Below, piece after piece: positions 50,467-60,102 of a stretch of 64,000 nucleotides of DNA. Source of the stretch: Phenylobacterium sp. Root1290 (lineage in GTDB: Bacteria; Pseudomonadota; Alphaproteobacteria; Caulobacterales; Caulobacteraceae); assembly GCF_001425305.1 (NCBI RefSeq), contig NZ_LMEE01000001.1, positions 1,681,863 through 1,745,862 on the forward strand, read 5' to 3'. The position numbers and the translations under genes were made by a program. Positions within the stretch are counted from its first letter, which is position 1. Every line of letters starts with the position of its first letter. A model generated the notes under the pieces. That model made no database searches. It worked only from the letters and a program-made list of their open reading frames with translations, and was not told the origin of the DNA.

Positions 50467-51590
50467 CAGAGCGGCGCCGCCACGACCGAGTAGATCTCAG
50501 GCAGGTGTCGGGCGATCGGACGCCAACCCGCGCCCTCGTCGTCGCTCATCCACACCTCGCCGTTGGTGGCGCCCAGATAAAGTCCGACAGGGTCGCCCGC
50601 GTCCGCGCAGAACGCCTGGCGCTTGACGGTGAACCAGCCCTGCTCGGTGGGAAAGCCCGCATCCTGGCGTCGCCAGCTCTTGCCGCCGTCGGAGGTTCGA
50701 TAGACCGCCGGCTTGCCGCCGGGACTGGTGCGCGGCCAGACCTCGGTGCCGTCCATGGGAAACACCCAGGCGGTGTCGGCCTGGCGGGGATGCGGCACGA
50801 TGGTGAAGCCGATGTCGCCGATCTCCGGCGGCATGGCCATGCCGATCCGGTCCCAGCGCTCGGCGGGCCGGTCGAGCCGGTAGATGCCGCAGTGGTTCTG
50901 CTGCCAGATGCGGTCGGGCATGGTCGGGGCGAGGGCGATGTAGTGCGCGTCCTGGCCGTATTCCGGATAGGGGTCGGGGAAGAAGTTCGCCTCGACGCCC
51001 TGGTTCAGCGGCTTCCAGGTCGCGGCCTGATCGAGGCTCTCGAACACGCCTCCGGTCGAGGTGGCGAGGTACATGTGGCGGGCGTCGCGTGGGTCGATCT
51101 GGATCTGGTTCAGCAGGGCGCCGTCGGGCGTGCCGCCGTCCGCGGGACACCAGTTCCAGTACATCGGATGATCGTTGAACCCGGCGACGCTGTCCCAGGT
51201 CGCGCCGCCGTCGGCGCTGCGGAACAGGCCCGGCGGAGAGGTTCCGGCCCACCAGACGCCCGGCTCGCTGGAATGGCCCGGCTCCAGCCAGAACGAATGA
51301 TCGACCGACCGCGCCGCCCCGTCGCCCTCGACCTTTGGAAAGGCCGGCGGCCGTTCGGCTTCGGTCCAGGTCTGGCCCTCGTCGGCGGAGCGGAAGATGG
51401 TCGGGCCAAGATGGCCGGTGGAGGCGGCCATCAGCAGCGTTTTCCCGTCGCGCGGATCGAGCACCAGGTGGTTGACGATGTGGCCGAGGAAGATCGGCCC
51501 CTGCACCGCCCAGGTCTTTCGCGCGGCGTCGCTGCGATAGATCCAGGCGCCTTTGCGGGTGCCGATGAGAAGCTGAACTGCGGTGGACAT
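50466..51590 (-). CDS. BNR-repeat beta-propeller (sialidase-like / glycosyl hydrolase fold) protein
   Basis: The 374-residue product has several BNR/Asp-box repeats: FRSADEGQTW, FRSADGGATW, FESLDQAATW, YRTSDGGKSW and a weaker MSDDEGAGW. This indicates a six- or seven-bladed propeller. Such proteins are often annotated exo-alpha-sialidase, but no catalytic Arg triad or signal peptide is clear, so it is probably a cytosolic non-sialidase. ATG at 51590 has GGAGGTG upstream. It is followed by the MoaD-like gene with a one-base overlap, and is divergent from imuA with an SOS box between. Confidence 0.8.
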   Translation of the reverse strand: MSTAVQLLIGTRKGAWIYRSDAARKTWAVQGPIFLGHIVNHLVLDPRDGKTLLMAASTGHLGPTIFRSADEGQTWTEAERPPAFPKVEGDGAARSVDHSFWLEPGHSSEPGVWWAGTSPPGLFRSADGGATWDSVAGFNDHPMYWNWCPADGGTPDGALLNQIQIDPRDARHMYLATSTGGVFESLDQAATWKPLNQGVEANFFPDPYPEYGQDAHYIALAPTMPDRIWQQNHCGIYRLDRPAERWDRIGMAMPPEIGDIGFTIVPHPRQADTAWVFPMDGTEVWPRTSPGGKPAVYRTSDGGKSWRRQDAGFPTEQGWFTVKRQAFCADAGDPVGLYLGATNGEVWMSDDEGAGWRPIARHLPEIYSVVAAPL

Positions 51591-51686
51591 GAGCACCTCC
51601 CGTTCGTCTTGTTTCGCAGACCATAGCACCTGTCGGCCGTCGGCGGCGCCACCGTGAGGTGCTTGACTCTCTCGTCGTCGAAACTA

Positions 51687-51701
51687 GAACAAAAGAAGAA
51701 C
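51687..51701 (+). promoter_or_regulatory. LexA (SOS) box upstream of imuA
   Basis: GAAC-AAAAGAA-GAAC is an exact match to the alphaproteobacterial LexA direct-repeat operator GAAC-N7-GAAC (GTTC-N7-GTTC on the other strand). It ends 18 bases before the imuA ATG, which predicts DNA-damage induction of the imuA-imuB-dnaE2 operon. The divergent beta-propeller gene starts 96 bases away and may or may not be affected. Confidence 0.88.
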
Positions 51702-51719
51702 TTGGAGAACGAAAAAGCC

Positions 51720-52508
51720 ATGTCCGGTTTTCGCGACAGCCGCTTGGCGGCTCTCAAGGCGAAGATCGCCGCCCTTGAGGCGGGCGGACGGGCGGACTCT
51801 GAATCCCTCCCGTTCGGCGCCGCCGATCTGGACGCCTGTCTGCCCGGCGGCGGGCTGCCGCTCGGCCAATGGCATGAGTTCGTCGGGGCCGGCATGGAGA
51901 CGGAAATCGGGGCCTGCCCGGCCGCCTTCGCTGCGCTGGCCGCCGCGCCGCTCGCCCGCCGGGGCGAGGCGGTGTGGATCCTGCGACGTGACGATCTTTT
52001 CGCGCCGGGCCTGGTCGGCCTGGGCTTTCCCGCCGAGCGGCTGATCCAGGTCTGCGCCCGCGACGAGGACGAAGCCCTGGCCGTGGCCGAGGACGCGCTC
52101 TCGACCCTGGGCGTGACCGCCGTCTTCGCCGAGGTGGAGGGGGTGGACCTGACCGCCGGGCGGCGGCTGCAACTGGCCTGCGAGAAGCACGGGGCCACAG
52201 GCTTCGTGATCCGCCGCCGTCCTTATGGCGGACAGGAGCGGAAGGGAACGGCGGGCTCGGCCGCGGCCACCCGCTGGAAGATCGCGCCTGCGCTCAGCGA
52301 GCCTGGGCCGGGGGAGTTCGGCCTGGGGCCGCCGCGTTGGCGGGTCGAGCTGGAGCGCTGCCGGGGCGGGCGGACCGGCGGCTGGCTGATGGAGGCTGAG
52401 GCCGCATACACCTGGGAGGCCGAGAATGGCCCGCATCCTTTGCGCCTGGTCGCCGAACTGGGCGATCGCCAACTGGCGCCGGCGCAACCCCTCCGACTCT
52501 CCGCCTGA
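51720..52508 (+). CDS. imuA: ImuA, mutasome accessory protein
   Basis: RecA/SulA-like accessory factor of the inducible mutasome (ImuA-ImuB-DnaE2), which performs error-prone synthesis across lesions. The 262-residue product begins SRLAALKAKIAALEAGG and contains FGAADLDACLPGGGLPLGQWHEFVG, the typical ImuA start of the RecA-like domain, then WILRRDDLFAPGLVGLGF. The Walker A lysine of true RecA is absent, as usual. ATG at 51720 follows TTGGAGAAC and the SOS box. It overlaps imuB by 83 bases in a different frame, so translation is probably linked. Confidence 0.9.
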   Translation: MSGFRDSRLAALKAKIAALEAGGRADSESLPFGAADLDACLPGGGLPLGQWHEFVGAGMETEIGACPAAFAALAAAPLARRGEAVWILRRDDLFAPGLVGLGFPAERLIQVCARDEDEALAVAEDALSTLGVTAVFAEVEGVDLTAGRRLQLACEKHGATGFVIRRRPYGGQERKGTAGSAAATRWKIAPALSEPGPGEFGLGPPRWRVELERCRGGRTGGWLMEAEAAYTWEAENGPHPLRLVAELGDRQLAPAQPLRLSA

Positions 52509-53946
52509 ACCCTTCGCCCTGATCGAGACCGTCAAGGGCGCGCGCCGGCTGGCGGCGGTGGACAAGGCCGCGCGGGGACTCGGCTTGTTCGCCGGACAGA
52601 AGGCGGCCGACGCCATGGCCCTGGTCCCGAATCTGGCCTCGGCCGAGAGCGAGCCGGAGGCCGACGCCACGGCCCTGACGGCGCTGGTCGACTGGTCGGT
52701 GCGCTTCTCCCACGCCGTGGCCGAGGACGCCCCCGACGGCCTCTTCCTCGACATCAGCGGCGTCGCCCACCTGTGGGGCGGCGAGGCGGAGCTCATGGCC
52801 GACTATCGCGCCCGGCTGGCGGCCAGCGGGGTGTTCGTGCGGTGCGCCATCGCCGACACTCCCGGCGCGGCCTGGGCCCTGGCGCACCATGGCAAGGGCG
52901 CCGAGATCATCGCCCCGCCGAACGGTCAGGCCGACATGCTGGCCTATCTGCCGCCCGCGGCACTGCGGCTGGAGCCGGCCGCCGCCGCCCAGATGGAGCG
53001 GCTGGGCCTGCGCCTGCTGTTCCAGATCCTGGGCCTGCCCCGCGCGCCCCTGGCCCGCCGGTTCGGCCAGCACACTCTCACGCGGATCGACCAGGCCATG
53101 GGCCGGGCGGAAGAAGCCCTGACCTATCGCCGCCCGCCGCATCCTTGGTTCGCGCGGCTGGCCTTCTTCGAGCCGATCAGCGTCTTGGAGGATCTGCAGA
53201 AGGTCACCTTCGACGTCGCCGCCAAGCTGTGCGAGCGGCTGGAGCGGGAAGGCCAGGGCGCGCGCCGTTTCCGCATCGCCTTTCACCGCGTGGATGGCCG
53301 CGCCCTGCCGCTGGAGGTTGGTCTGGCCCTGGCGGCGCGCGATCCCGCCCGCATCGCCAAGCTGCTGGGCCCCAAGCTGGAAACCATCGATCCGGGTTTC
53401 GGCATCGACGTGGTCACTCTCGAAGCCGAGGCCGTGGAGCCGATCTCGGGCCGGCAGGTCCGGTTGGACGCCCGCGCCGAGCCGGCGCGGGAGGACGGCC
53501 TTGCGCCGCTGGTCGACCGGCTGACCAACCGCCTGGGCGAGCTGCGGGTCTGGAAGAGCGCCCCGGTGGCGACCCATGTGCCCGAACTGTCGGCGCGCCC
53601 CGGCGCCCCGCTGGAATCGCCTCGCGGTTGGAACCCAGAGGCGCCGCGGCCGCTGCGGCTGTTCCGCCAGCCCGAACCGCTGGACCTGGTCATGGCCCTG
53701 ACGCCGGACGACCCGCCGCGTCAGTTCCAGTGGCGCAAGCGCCTGCACCGCGTCGCCCGCGCCGAGGGGCCGGAACGCATCGGCGAGGAGTGGTGGCGCG
53801 GCGACATCAACGACGTCAGCGTCAGTCACGTCCGCGACTACTACCGGGTCGAAGACCAGGACGGCGCGCGGTTCTGGGTCTATCGCGAGGGGCTCTATGA
53901 AGACGGCGTCCCGGCTCGCTGGTGGCTGCACGGGGTGTTCGGATGA
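52426..53946 (+). CDS. imuB: ImuB, Y-family polymerase-like mutasome protein
   Basis: Inactive Y-family polymerase homologue that bridges ImuA, DnaE2 and the beta clamp. The 506-residue product begins [19 protein letters not shown], where active Y-family enzymes have the first catalytic Asp, so that residue is missing. The second acidic motif survives as [14 protein letters not shown]. Palm/finger sequence [14 protein letters not shown] and the little-finger region follow. Its C-terminal part interacts with DnaE2 in studied species. It starts inside imuA (52426) and overlaps dnaE2 by four bases (ATGA). Confidence 0.9.
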   Translation: MARILCAWSPNWAIANWRRRNPSDSPPEPFALIETVKGARRLAAVDKAARGLGLFAGQKAADAMALVPNLASAESEPEADATALTALVDWSVRFSHAVAEDAPDGLFLDISGVAHLWGGEAELMADYRARLAASGVFVRCAIADTPGAAWALAHHGKGAEIIAPPNGQADMLAYLPPAALRLEPAAAAQMERLGLRLLFQILGLPRAPLARRFGQHTLTRIDQAMGRAEEALTYRRPPHPWFARLAFFEPISVLEDLQKVTFDVAAKLCERLEREGQGARRFRIAFHRVDGRALPLEVGLALAARDPARIAKLLGPKLETIDPGFGIDVVTLEAEAVEPISGRQVRLDARAEPAREDGLAPLVDRLTNRLGELRVWKSAPVATHVPELSARPGAPLESPRGWNPEAPRPLRLFRQPEPLDLVMALTPDDPPRQFQWRKRLHRVARAEGPERIGEEWWRGDINDVSVSHVRDYYRVEDQDGARFWVYREGLYEDGVPARWWLHGVFG

Positions 53947-56900
53947 CCCGCTACGCCGAACTCCAGACCACCACCAACTTCTCGTTCCTGCGCGGCGCCT
54001 CGCACCCCTGGGAGCTGGTCGCCGGCGCCGGCGTGCTGGGCATGAAGGCCATCGGGATCGCCGACCGCAACTCGCTGGCGGGCGTGGTGCGGGCCTGGTC
54101 GCATATGGGGACGATGGAGGGGACGCCGTTCGAGATCAAAGCTCTGACCGGTTGCCGGCTGGACTTCGCCGACGGGACGCCGTCGCTGCTCTGCTACCCA
54201 TCCGATCGCGAAGCCTATGGCCGCCTGACCCGGCTGCTGACCCTGGGCCAGCTGCGCTCGGAAAAAGGAGCCTGCGAACTTCACTGGCGCGACTTCGCCG
54301 ACCATTGCGAGGGCCAACTGGTCCTGATCGTTCCGCCGGCGCGACTGGACGAGGCGTTCGAGCGCCAGGCGAGGCGGATCGCCGGCGACCTGCGTGGAAA
54401 CGTCTGGCTGGCCGGCTCGCGCGACTATGGCCCGCGCGACCTGCATCGCCTGTCGCGGCTCGATGCCCTGGCTCAGGCGACCGGCGCGCCGATGGTGGCC
54501 ACCAACGACGTGCTCTATCACGGGGCTGAGCGGCGGCCGTTGCAGGACGTGCTGACCTGCATCCGCGAGACCTGCAGCATCCACGAGGCAGGGCTGCGGC
54601 TGGGCGCGAACGCCGAGCGGCATCTCAAGACTCCAGAAGAAATGGCCCGTCTTTTCACGCGCTTTCCGGGCGCCGTGGAACGCAGCCTGGAGATCGTCGA
54701 ACGGATCGAATTCGACCTTGGCCAGCTGAAGTACGAATACCCGGACGAACCGGTGCCGCCCGGCAAGACGGCCATCCAGCACCTGCGCGACCTCACCTGG
54801 GAGGGCGCCAAGTGGCGCTTCGAAAAGGGCATGGGCGAGAAGGAGCGCCGCACCCTGGAGCACGAGCTCGACCTCATCGAGGAGCTCGGCTTCGCCAACT
54901 ATTTCCTGACCGTGCACGACATCGTCGACTGGGCGCGACGCCAGGGCATTCTTTGTCAGGGCCGTGGATCGGCGGCCAATTCCTGCGTCTGCTTCTGCCT
55001 GGGGGTCACGGCGGTGGATCCGACCAAGGAGGACCAGGACCTGCTGTTCTCGCGCTTCATATCCAAGCAGCGGGGGGAGCCGCCGGACATCGACGTCGAC
55101 TTCGAACACGCCCGCCGCGAGGAGGTGATGCAGTACGTCTATCGGCGCTATGGCCGGGACCGGGCCGCCATCGTCGCGACCGTCATCCACTATCGGCCCC
55201 GCATGGCGATCCGTCAGGTCGGCAAGGCTCTGGGCCTGACCGAGGACGTCACCGCCGCCCTGGCCGGCACGATCTGGGGCAGTTGGGGCGAGGAGGTGCC
55301 CGACAGCTACATCGTCCAGGCCGGCCTGGATCCCGCCAACCCCGAAATCCGCCGCGCCGTCCGCCTGGCGACCGAGCTGCTGAAGTTCCCGCGGCACCTG
55401 TCCCAGCACGTAGGCGGCTATGTGCTGACCCAGCGACGGCTGGACGAAACCGTGCCGATCGGCAACGCGGCCATGAAGGATCGCACCTTCATCGAGTGGG
55501 ACAAGGACGACATCGATGCGCTGGGCCTGATGAAGGTCGACGTCCTGGCCCTGGGCATGCTGACGGCTCTCAAGAAGAGCTTCGACATGATCCCCGAGAG
55601 CGATGTGGGCCGGAAGATCACCGACATCGCCCACATTCCGCAGGAGGTCCCCGAGGTCTACGACATGCTGTGCCGGGCGGACTCGGTCGGCGTCTTCCAG
55701 GTCGAGAGCCGGGCGCAGATGTCGATGCTGCCGCGGCTGAAGCCCAGGAAGTTCTATGATCTGGTCATTGAGGTGGCGATCGTCCGTCCCGGCCCGATCC
55801 AGGGCGACATGGTCCACCCCTATCTCAAGCGGCGAGATGGGATCGAACCCATCGACTATCCGCGCCCGGGACCCGAACATCCGCAGGACGAGCTCGAGAA
55901 CATCCTGGGCAAGACGTTCGGCGTGCCCCTGTTCCAGGAACAGGCCATGCGCATCGCCATCGAGGCGGCGAAGTTTTCCGAGGACGACGCCGACGGTCTG
56001 CGCCGCTCGATGGCCACCTTCCGCCACCACGGCAATGTCGGCGAGTACGAGACCCAGTTCCTCGAAGGCATGAAGAACCGCGGCTACGATCCGGTCTTCG
56101 TCGAGCGTTGCTTCAAGCAGATCGAGGGCTTCGGCTCCTATGGGTTCCCGGAGAGCCACGCCATCAGCTTCGCCCTGCTGGTCTACGCCTCGGCCTGGGT
56201 GAAGTGGCGCTGGCCGGACGCCTTTCTGGCCTCGCTGCTCAACAGCCAGCCGATGGGCTTTTACCAGCCGGCCCAACTGGTCCGCGACGCGCGCGAGCAT
56301 GACGTGGAGATCCGTGGCCCGGACGTGCTGGCCAGCGACTGGGACTGCACCTTGGAGCCTGCGACCCGGCACGAGCGCCTGCGGGCGGTGCGGCTGGGCC
56401 TGCGCCAGATCAAGGGGTTCAGTCAGGAAGAGGCCAAGCGGCTGGTCGCCGCGCGAGAGGCCGGGGTGCGCAGCATCGAGGGGTTCGCGGTCCAGGCCGG
56501 GCTCAACCGCCGCTCCCTGGAGCTGTTGGCCGAGGCCGACGCCTTCGCATCCCTGGGTCTGACTCGCCGCCAGGCGCTCTGGGCGGTGAAGGGCCTGGCC
56601 GACGAGACCGGCATTCTGAAGACCGCGCCGCTGCTGGCGGCCATGGGGGTGACGGAGCACCAGGTCGAACTGCCGCTGATGAACCTGCCCCAGGAGGTGC
56701 AGGAGGACTACCGCACCACCAGCCTGTCGCTGCGCGCCCATCCGATCAGCTTCTTCAGGGAGAGCCTGAATAGCCTGGGCGCGGTGCGGGCCGAGGATCT
56801 GAAGAAGCTGCGCGACCGCAAGCTGGTGTCCGTGGGCGGGCTGGTGCTGGTGCGCCAGCGTCCGGGAACCGCCAAGGGCGTGACCTTCCTGACTCTGGAG

Positions 56901-57155
56901 GACGAGACCGGCGTGGCCAATATCGTAGTCTGGAAGGACGCCTTCGACGCCAATCGCCGGCTGGTGATGAGCTCGTCGTTCCTGGTGGTGCACGGCCAGA
57001 TCCAGAGCGAAAGCAATGTCATCCACGTGGTCGCCCGCCGTTTCACCGACCTCACCCATCGCCTGGCCGAGATGAAGGAGGAGCCGGACGCCGCGCCGCC
57101 GCAGATCCGCAACCGGGTGACGGGCCGACTGATCCGCAGCCGCGACTTCCACTGA
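53943..57155 (+). CDS. dnaE2: Error-prone DNA polymerase DnaE2 (ImuC)
   Basis: C-family polymerase responsible for damage-induced mutagenesis. The 1070-residue product has an N-terminal PHP domain ([35 protein letters not shown]). It also has [19 protein letters not shown], and the catalytic aspartates in [20 protein letters not shown] (Asp382, Asp384, Asp386). The palm and tau-less C-terminal region ends with an OB-fold ([18 protein letters not shown]). DnaE2-specific length is about 1050-1100, shorter than replicative DnaE. Last gene of imuA-imuB-dnaE2. ATG at 53943 overlaps the imuB stop. Confidence 0.95.
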   Translation: MTRYAELQTTTNFSFLRGASHPWELVAGAGVLGMKAIGIADRNSLAGVVRAWSHMGTMEGTPFEIKALTGCRLDFADGTPSLLCYPSDREAYGRLTRLLTLGQLRSEKGACELHWRDFADHCEGQLVLIVPPARLDEAFERQARRIAGDLRGNVWLAGSRDYGPRDLHRLSRLDALAQATGAPMVATNDVLYHGAERRPLQDVLTCIRETCSIHEAGLRLGANAERHLKTPEEMARLFTRFPGAVERSLEIVERIEFDLGQLKYEYPDEPVPPGKTAIQHLRDLTWEGAKWRFEKGMGEKERRTLEHELDLIEELGFANYFLTVHDIVDWARRQGILCQGRGSAANSCVCFCLGVTAVDPTKEDQDLLFSRFISKQRGEPPDIDVDFEHARREEVMQYVYRRYGRDRAAIVATVIHYRPRMAIRQVGKALGLTEDVTAALAGTIWGSWGEEVPDSYIVQAGLDPANPEIRRAVRLATELLKFPRHLSQHVGGYVLTQRRLDETVPIGNAAMKDRTFIEWDKDDIDALGLMKVDVLALGMLTALKKSFDMIPESDVGRKITDIAHIPQEVPEVYDMLCRADSVGVFQVESRAQMSMLPRLKPRKFYDLVIEVAIVRPGPIQGDMVHPYLKRRDGIEPIDYPRPGPEHPQDELENILGKTFGVPLFQEQAMRIAIEAAKFSEDDADGLRRSMATFRHHGNVGEYETQFLEGMKNRGYDPVFVERCFKQIEGFGSYGFPESHAISFALLVYASAWVKWRWPDAFLASLLNSQPMGFYQPAQLVRDAREHDVEIRGPDVLASDWDCTLEPATRHERLRAVRLGLRQIKGFSQEEAKRLVAAREAGVRSIEGFAVQAGLNRRSLELLAEADAFASLGLTRRQALWAVKGLADETGILKTAPLLAAMGVTEHQVELPLMNLPQEVQEDYRTTSLSLRAHPISFFRESLNSLGAVRAEDLKKLRDRKLVSVGGLVLVRQRPGTAKGVTFLTLEDETGVANIVVWKDAFDANRRLVMSSSFLVVHGQIQSESNVIHVVARRFTDLTHRLAEMKEEPDAAPPQIRNRVTGRLIRSRDFH

Positions 57156-57212
57156 GGCTTGACCGCGGCTGGCGCTCGCCGAATTCTCCTGCGCCGCTCA
57201 AGGGGGAACGCC

Positions 57213-58700
57213 ATGCTGCGACTGGGTGCGATCGTCTTCGGAAGCCTGGCGTTGGCGAGCGCCGCCCAGGCCGGGCCGAAGGTCAAGGTCGAGGGTGGGG
57301 TGCTGGTCGGCGCGCAGACCGACCGGGCCAGGATCTTCCGCAACGTGCCCTATGCCGCGCCCCCGGTCGGGGACCTGCGCTGGGCGCCGCCCAGGCGGCC
57401 GACCGCCTGGAGCGGCGAACGCGACGCCACCGCCAACGGTCCCTCCTGCCCCCAGAAGATGAACGCGGACGGCACGCCGAACGAAGGCAGCGCCAACGGA
57501 CCGGTCAGCGAGGACTGCCTGCAACTGAACGTCTTCGCGCCCCTCGACGCCAGGAAGGCGCCGGTGATGGTCTGGCTGCACGGGGGCGGGCACAAGACCG
57601 GTGCAGGCTGGATCTACGATGGCCAGAACTTCGCCCGCGACGGCGTGGTGCTGGTGGCGATCAATTACCGGCTCGGGCCGCTGGGCTATTTCGCCCATCC
57701 GGCGCTTGGAAAGGACCAGGCCGGCAACTACGGCCTCATGGACCAGGTCGCAGCCCTGCACTGGGTCAAGCGCAACATCGCCGCCTTCGGGGGCGATCCG
57801 GGAAATGTCACCGTCTTCGGCGAGAGCGCCGGGGGAAGCAGCACTCTGGCCATCCTGGCGACGCCCAGCGCCAAGGGCCTGTTCCACAAGGCGGCCGTGC
57901 AGTCGGGCGGCGGCTGGAACAAGCCGGTGACCTTGTCCGCGAAGGAGGCCGAGGGCGGCGCCCTTGCGGCCAAGCTCGGCGCCTCGAACCTGGCCGAGCT
58001 ACGCGCCCTGCCGGCGCAGGCGCTCGCGGAGGCCGGCGCCGAGGTCGACTATGGTCCGTTCAGCGATGGCCGGGTGCTCAAGGAAACACCCGCCCAGGCC
58101 TTCGCCGCCGGGCGCGAGGCCGACGTGCCGTTGATCGTCGGCGCCAATTCGGGGGAAGATTCGCTGCTGGGCCGCCGCCTGCTGGGCGCCGAAGCGATGG
58201 CCGCCGCGCTTCCGGCCTCGGTGAAGGCCGCCTATCCGGACGAAGCCGCCAAGGGCGATGAGGCCCTGGTCCGCGCAGCCTTCGGCGACCAGTACATGGT
58301 CGCGCCGGCTCGGTGGCTGGCGGCCCAGGCGGCGGACGGTAAGCCGGCCTGGCTCTATCATTTCTCGTATGTGGGCTCGCGCTTCCGGCCCATGGGCGTG
58401 ACTACGGCCGCCCACGCCGCCGAGATCCAGTACGTGTTCGAATACTGGGGCCGGCGCACGCCGCTCAGCATGGTGGCGGCCGATGACCGGGCCATGGCCG
58501 ACCTGATGCACGGCTGCTGGGTCGCCTTCGCCAAGACCGGCGCGCCGACGTGCGATATCGCCTGGCCGGCCTATGACCCGGCGCGGGACGAACTGGTCGA
58601 GTTTGGGGTGCAGAGCGGCGCGCGGGCCGGCTTTCGCAAGACCAGGCTCGACGCCCAGCAGCAGGCGGTTCTGCCTGGCCTGGCCTTGCCGGAGAACTGA
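57213..58700 (+). CDS. Type B carboxylesterase (secreted)
   Basis: The 495-residue alpha/beta hydrolase has a signal peptide (IVFGSLALASAAQAGP). Type B esterase landmarks are FRNVPYAAPPVGDLRW, EDCLQLNVFAPL, the oxyanion stretch VMVWLHGGGHKTGAG and the nucleophile Ser in GESAGGSS. The acid is in GANSGEDSLL, and the His region comes later. It probably hydrolyses esters in the periplasm; substrate unknown. GGGGGAACG precedes ATG at 57213. It lies between dnaE2 and ku, same strand, 57 bases after dnaE2, and is unrelated to repair as far as I can see. Confidence 0.9.
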   Translation: MLRLGAIVFGSLALASAAQAGPKVKVEGGVLVGAQTDRARIFRNVPYAAPPVGDLRWAPPRRPTAWSGERDATANGPSCPQKMNADGTPNEGSANGPVSEDCLQLNVFAPLDARKAPVMVWLHGGGHKTGAGWIYDGQNFARDGVVLVAINYRLGPLGYFAHPALGKDQAGNYGLMDQVAALHWVKRNIAAFGGDPGNVTVFGESAGGSSTLAILATPSAKGLFHKAAVQSGGGWNKPVTLSAKEAEGGALAAKLGASNLAELRALPAQALAEAGAEVDYGPFSDGRVLKETPAQAFAAGREADVPLIVGANSGEDSLLGRRLLGAEAMAAALPASVKAAYPDEAAKGDEALVRAAFGDQYMVAPARWLAAQAADGKPAWLYHFSYVGSRFRPMGVTTAAHAAEIQYVFEYWGRRTPLSMVAADDRAMADLMHGCWVAFAKTGAPTCDIAWPAYDPARDELVEFGVQSGARAGFRKTRLDAQQQAVLPGLALPEN

Positions 58701-58749
58701 ATCGCCAAGCTCGGCGTTCTCAGACTCTGGCCGAATGGGGAGTCTGAAC

Positions 58750-59607
58750 ATGGCCGCGCGTCCCACATGGCAGGGCTACCTGCGTCTGTCGCTCGTGAGT
58801 TGCCCTGTGGCGCTCTACACGGCGACGTCCCGCAGCGCCGACGTCTCCTTCAACATGCTGCACAAGGAGACGCACAATCGCATCCGCATGATCCCCACCG
58901 ACCCGGAGACCGGGCCGGTCGATCGCGCCGACATCGTGAAGGGCTACGAGGTCGAAAAGGGTCGCTACGTCGTGGTCACCGACGAGGAGATCAAGAACGT
59001 GCGGCTGGAGACCACCCGCACGATCGACATCGAGCGGTTCGTCGATGCCTCCGAGATCGACAGGCTCTACTGGAACGACCCCTACTTCCTCACCCCCGAC
59101 GGCGACCTGGCCGCCGAAGCATTCGGCGTGATCCGCGAGGCGATGGAAGGGGCAGGCAAGCTGGCCCTGGCCAGGGTGGTCATGCACCAGCGCGAGCGCC
59201 TGATGGCGTTGGAGCCGCGCGACCAGGGCATCGTCGCCTACAGCCTGCGTAACAACAAGGAAGTGAAGGACCCGGCGGAGTTCTTCGACCGCATTCCGGA
59301 CGTGAAGGCCGATCCGAAGATGGTCGCCATCGCCGAGAAGATCATCGACCAACTGGAGGGCGCGTTCGACCCGAGCGAGTTCAATGACCGCTACGAGGAC
59401 GCGCTGCGCAAGTTGATCGCCGAGAAAGAGGCCCACCACGGCGTCGTCTCGAAGGTCGAGGAGCCGAAGGAGGCCGAGGTCATCGACCTCATGGAGGCCC
59501 TGCGCCGCAGCCTCGGGGACGGCGGGCCGCGGCGCAAGGCCGAGCCCCGCGGCGGCGCCAAGAAGAGCGCGCCGCGGAAGACGCCCGCCCGGAAGCGGGC
59601 GTCCTGA
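58750..59607 (+). CDS. ku: Non-homologous end joining protein Ku
   Basis: Bacterial Ku homodimer that encircles DNA ends and recruits LigD. The 285-residue product begins ARPTWQGYLRLSLVSCPVALY, the classic Ku start, and contains TDPETGPVDRADIVKGYE. DDPYFL-like YWNDPYFLTPDG follows, then LALARVVMHQRERLMALEPR and a Lys/Arg-rich C-terminal tail typical of the LigD-recruiting extension. ATG at 58750 has GGGGAG about ten bases upstream. LigD is 0.5 kb downstream on the opposite strand, so the NHEJ pair is complete though not co-transcribed. Confidence 0.95.
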   Translation: MAARPTWQGYLRLSLVSCPVALYTATSRSADVSFNMLHKETHNRIRMIPTDPETGPVDRADIVKGYEVEKGRYVVVTDEEIKNVRLETTRTIDIERFVDASEIDRLYWNDPYFLTPDGDLAAEAFGVIREAMEGAGKLALARVVMHQRERLMALEPRDQGIVAYSLRNNKEVKDPAEFFDRIPDVKADPKMVAIAEKIIDQLEGAFDPSEFNDRYEDALRKLIAEKEAHHGVVSKVEEPKEAEVIDLMEALRRSLGDGGPRRKAEPRGGAKKSAPRKTPARKRAS

Positions 59608-59611
59608 AGGC

Positions 59612-60022
59612 CTACTGGAACATGCCCACGATGACCGAGGCGATGACGCCGGTGGCTGCGGCGGTCAGCACCACGTCGTTGTCGACGCGGGTGTAGTAGT
59701 AGCCGCGCGGGGGCGGGGGCAGACGGTAGGAGTTGTAGTTGCTGATCCGATAGCGGTCGGCGCGATAGGCCGGCGGCAGGCGGTCGCCGCGATTCCAGTG
59801 ACGATACTGGTACCCCGGCGGGCGGTGATAGGCGTTGGCGCGGTACTTGCGCTCGGCCTTGCGGACGTCGCGGTCGTACTTGCGCTCGGCTTGGCGGACA
59901 TCGCGATCGTAATGGCGCTCGGCGTGGTCGCGGCGGTCGTCGCCACGGTACGGCTGGGCCGAGGCGGCGCCGGCGGTGGCCAGGACCGACAGGGCGACGG
60001 CGGCGGTCAGAAACTTTCTCAT
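59612..60022 (-). CDS. RcnB-like exported protein
   Basis: The 136-residue product has a signal peptide (KFLTAAVALSVLATAGAASA). An Arg/Asp/His-rich low-complexity middle (residues about 28-70) follows, then an RcnB-type C-terminal domain: YRHWNRGDRLPPAYRADRY, ISNYNSYRLPPPPRG, YYYTRVDNDVVLTAAATG. E. coli RcnB is a periplasmic protein influencing nickel and cobalt export; the metal role here is inferred from family only. GGAGAG lies before ATG at 60022. It sits between ku and ligD and has no evident connection to them. Confidence 0.82.
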   Translation of the reverse strand: MRKFLTAAVALSVLATAGAASAQPYRGDDRRDHAERHYDRDVRQAERKYDRDVRKAERKYRANAYHRPPGYQYRHWNRGDRLPPAYRADRYRISNYNSYRLPPPPRGYYYTRVDNDVVLTAAATGVIASVIVGMFQ

Positions 60023-60102
60023 AAGCTCTCTCCTATCGAACTGAGAGCCATCATGAGGGGGCGTGCTTGAGCGTCACCTGAACCGTATTGTTTGGCTTAG
60101 GT

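Noticed and set aside
53895..57152. A 1085-codon minus-strand open frame opposite dnaE2
   Set aside because: Antisense artefact of high GC; dnaE2 has all catalytic motifs.
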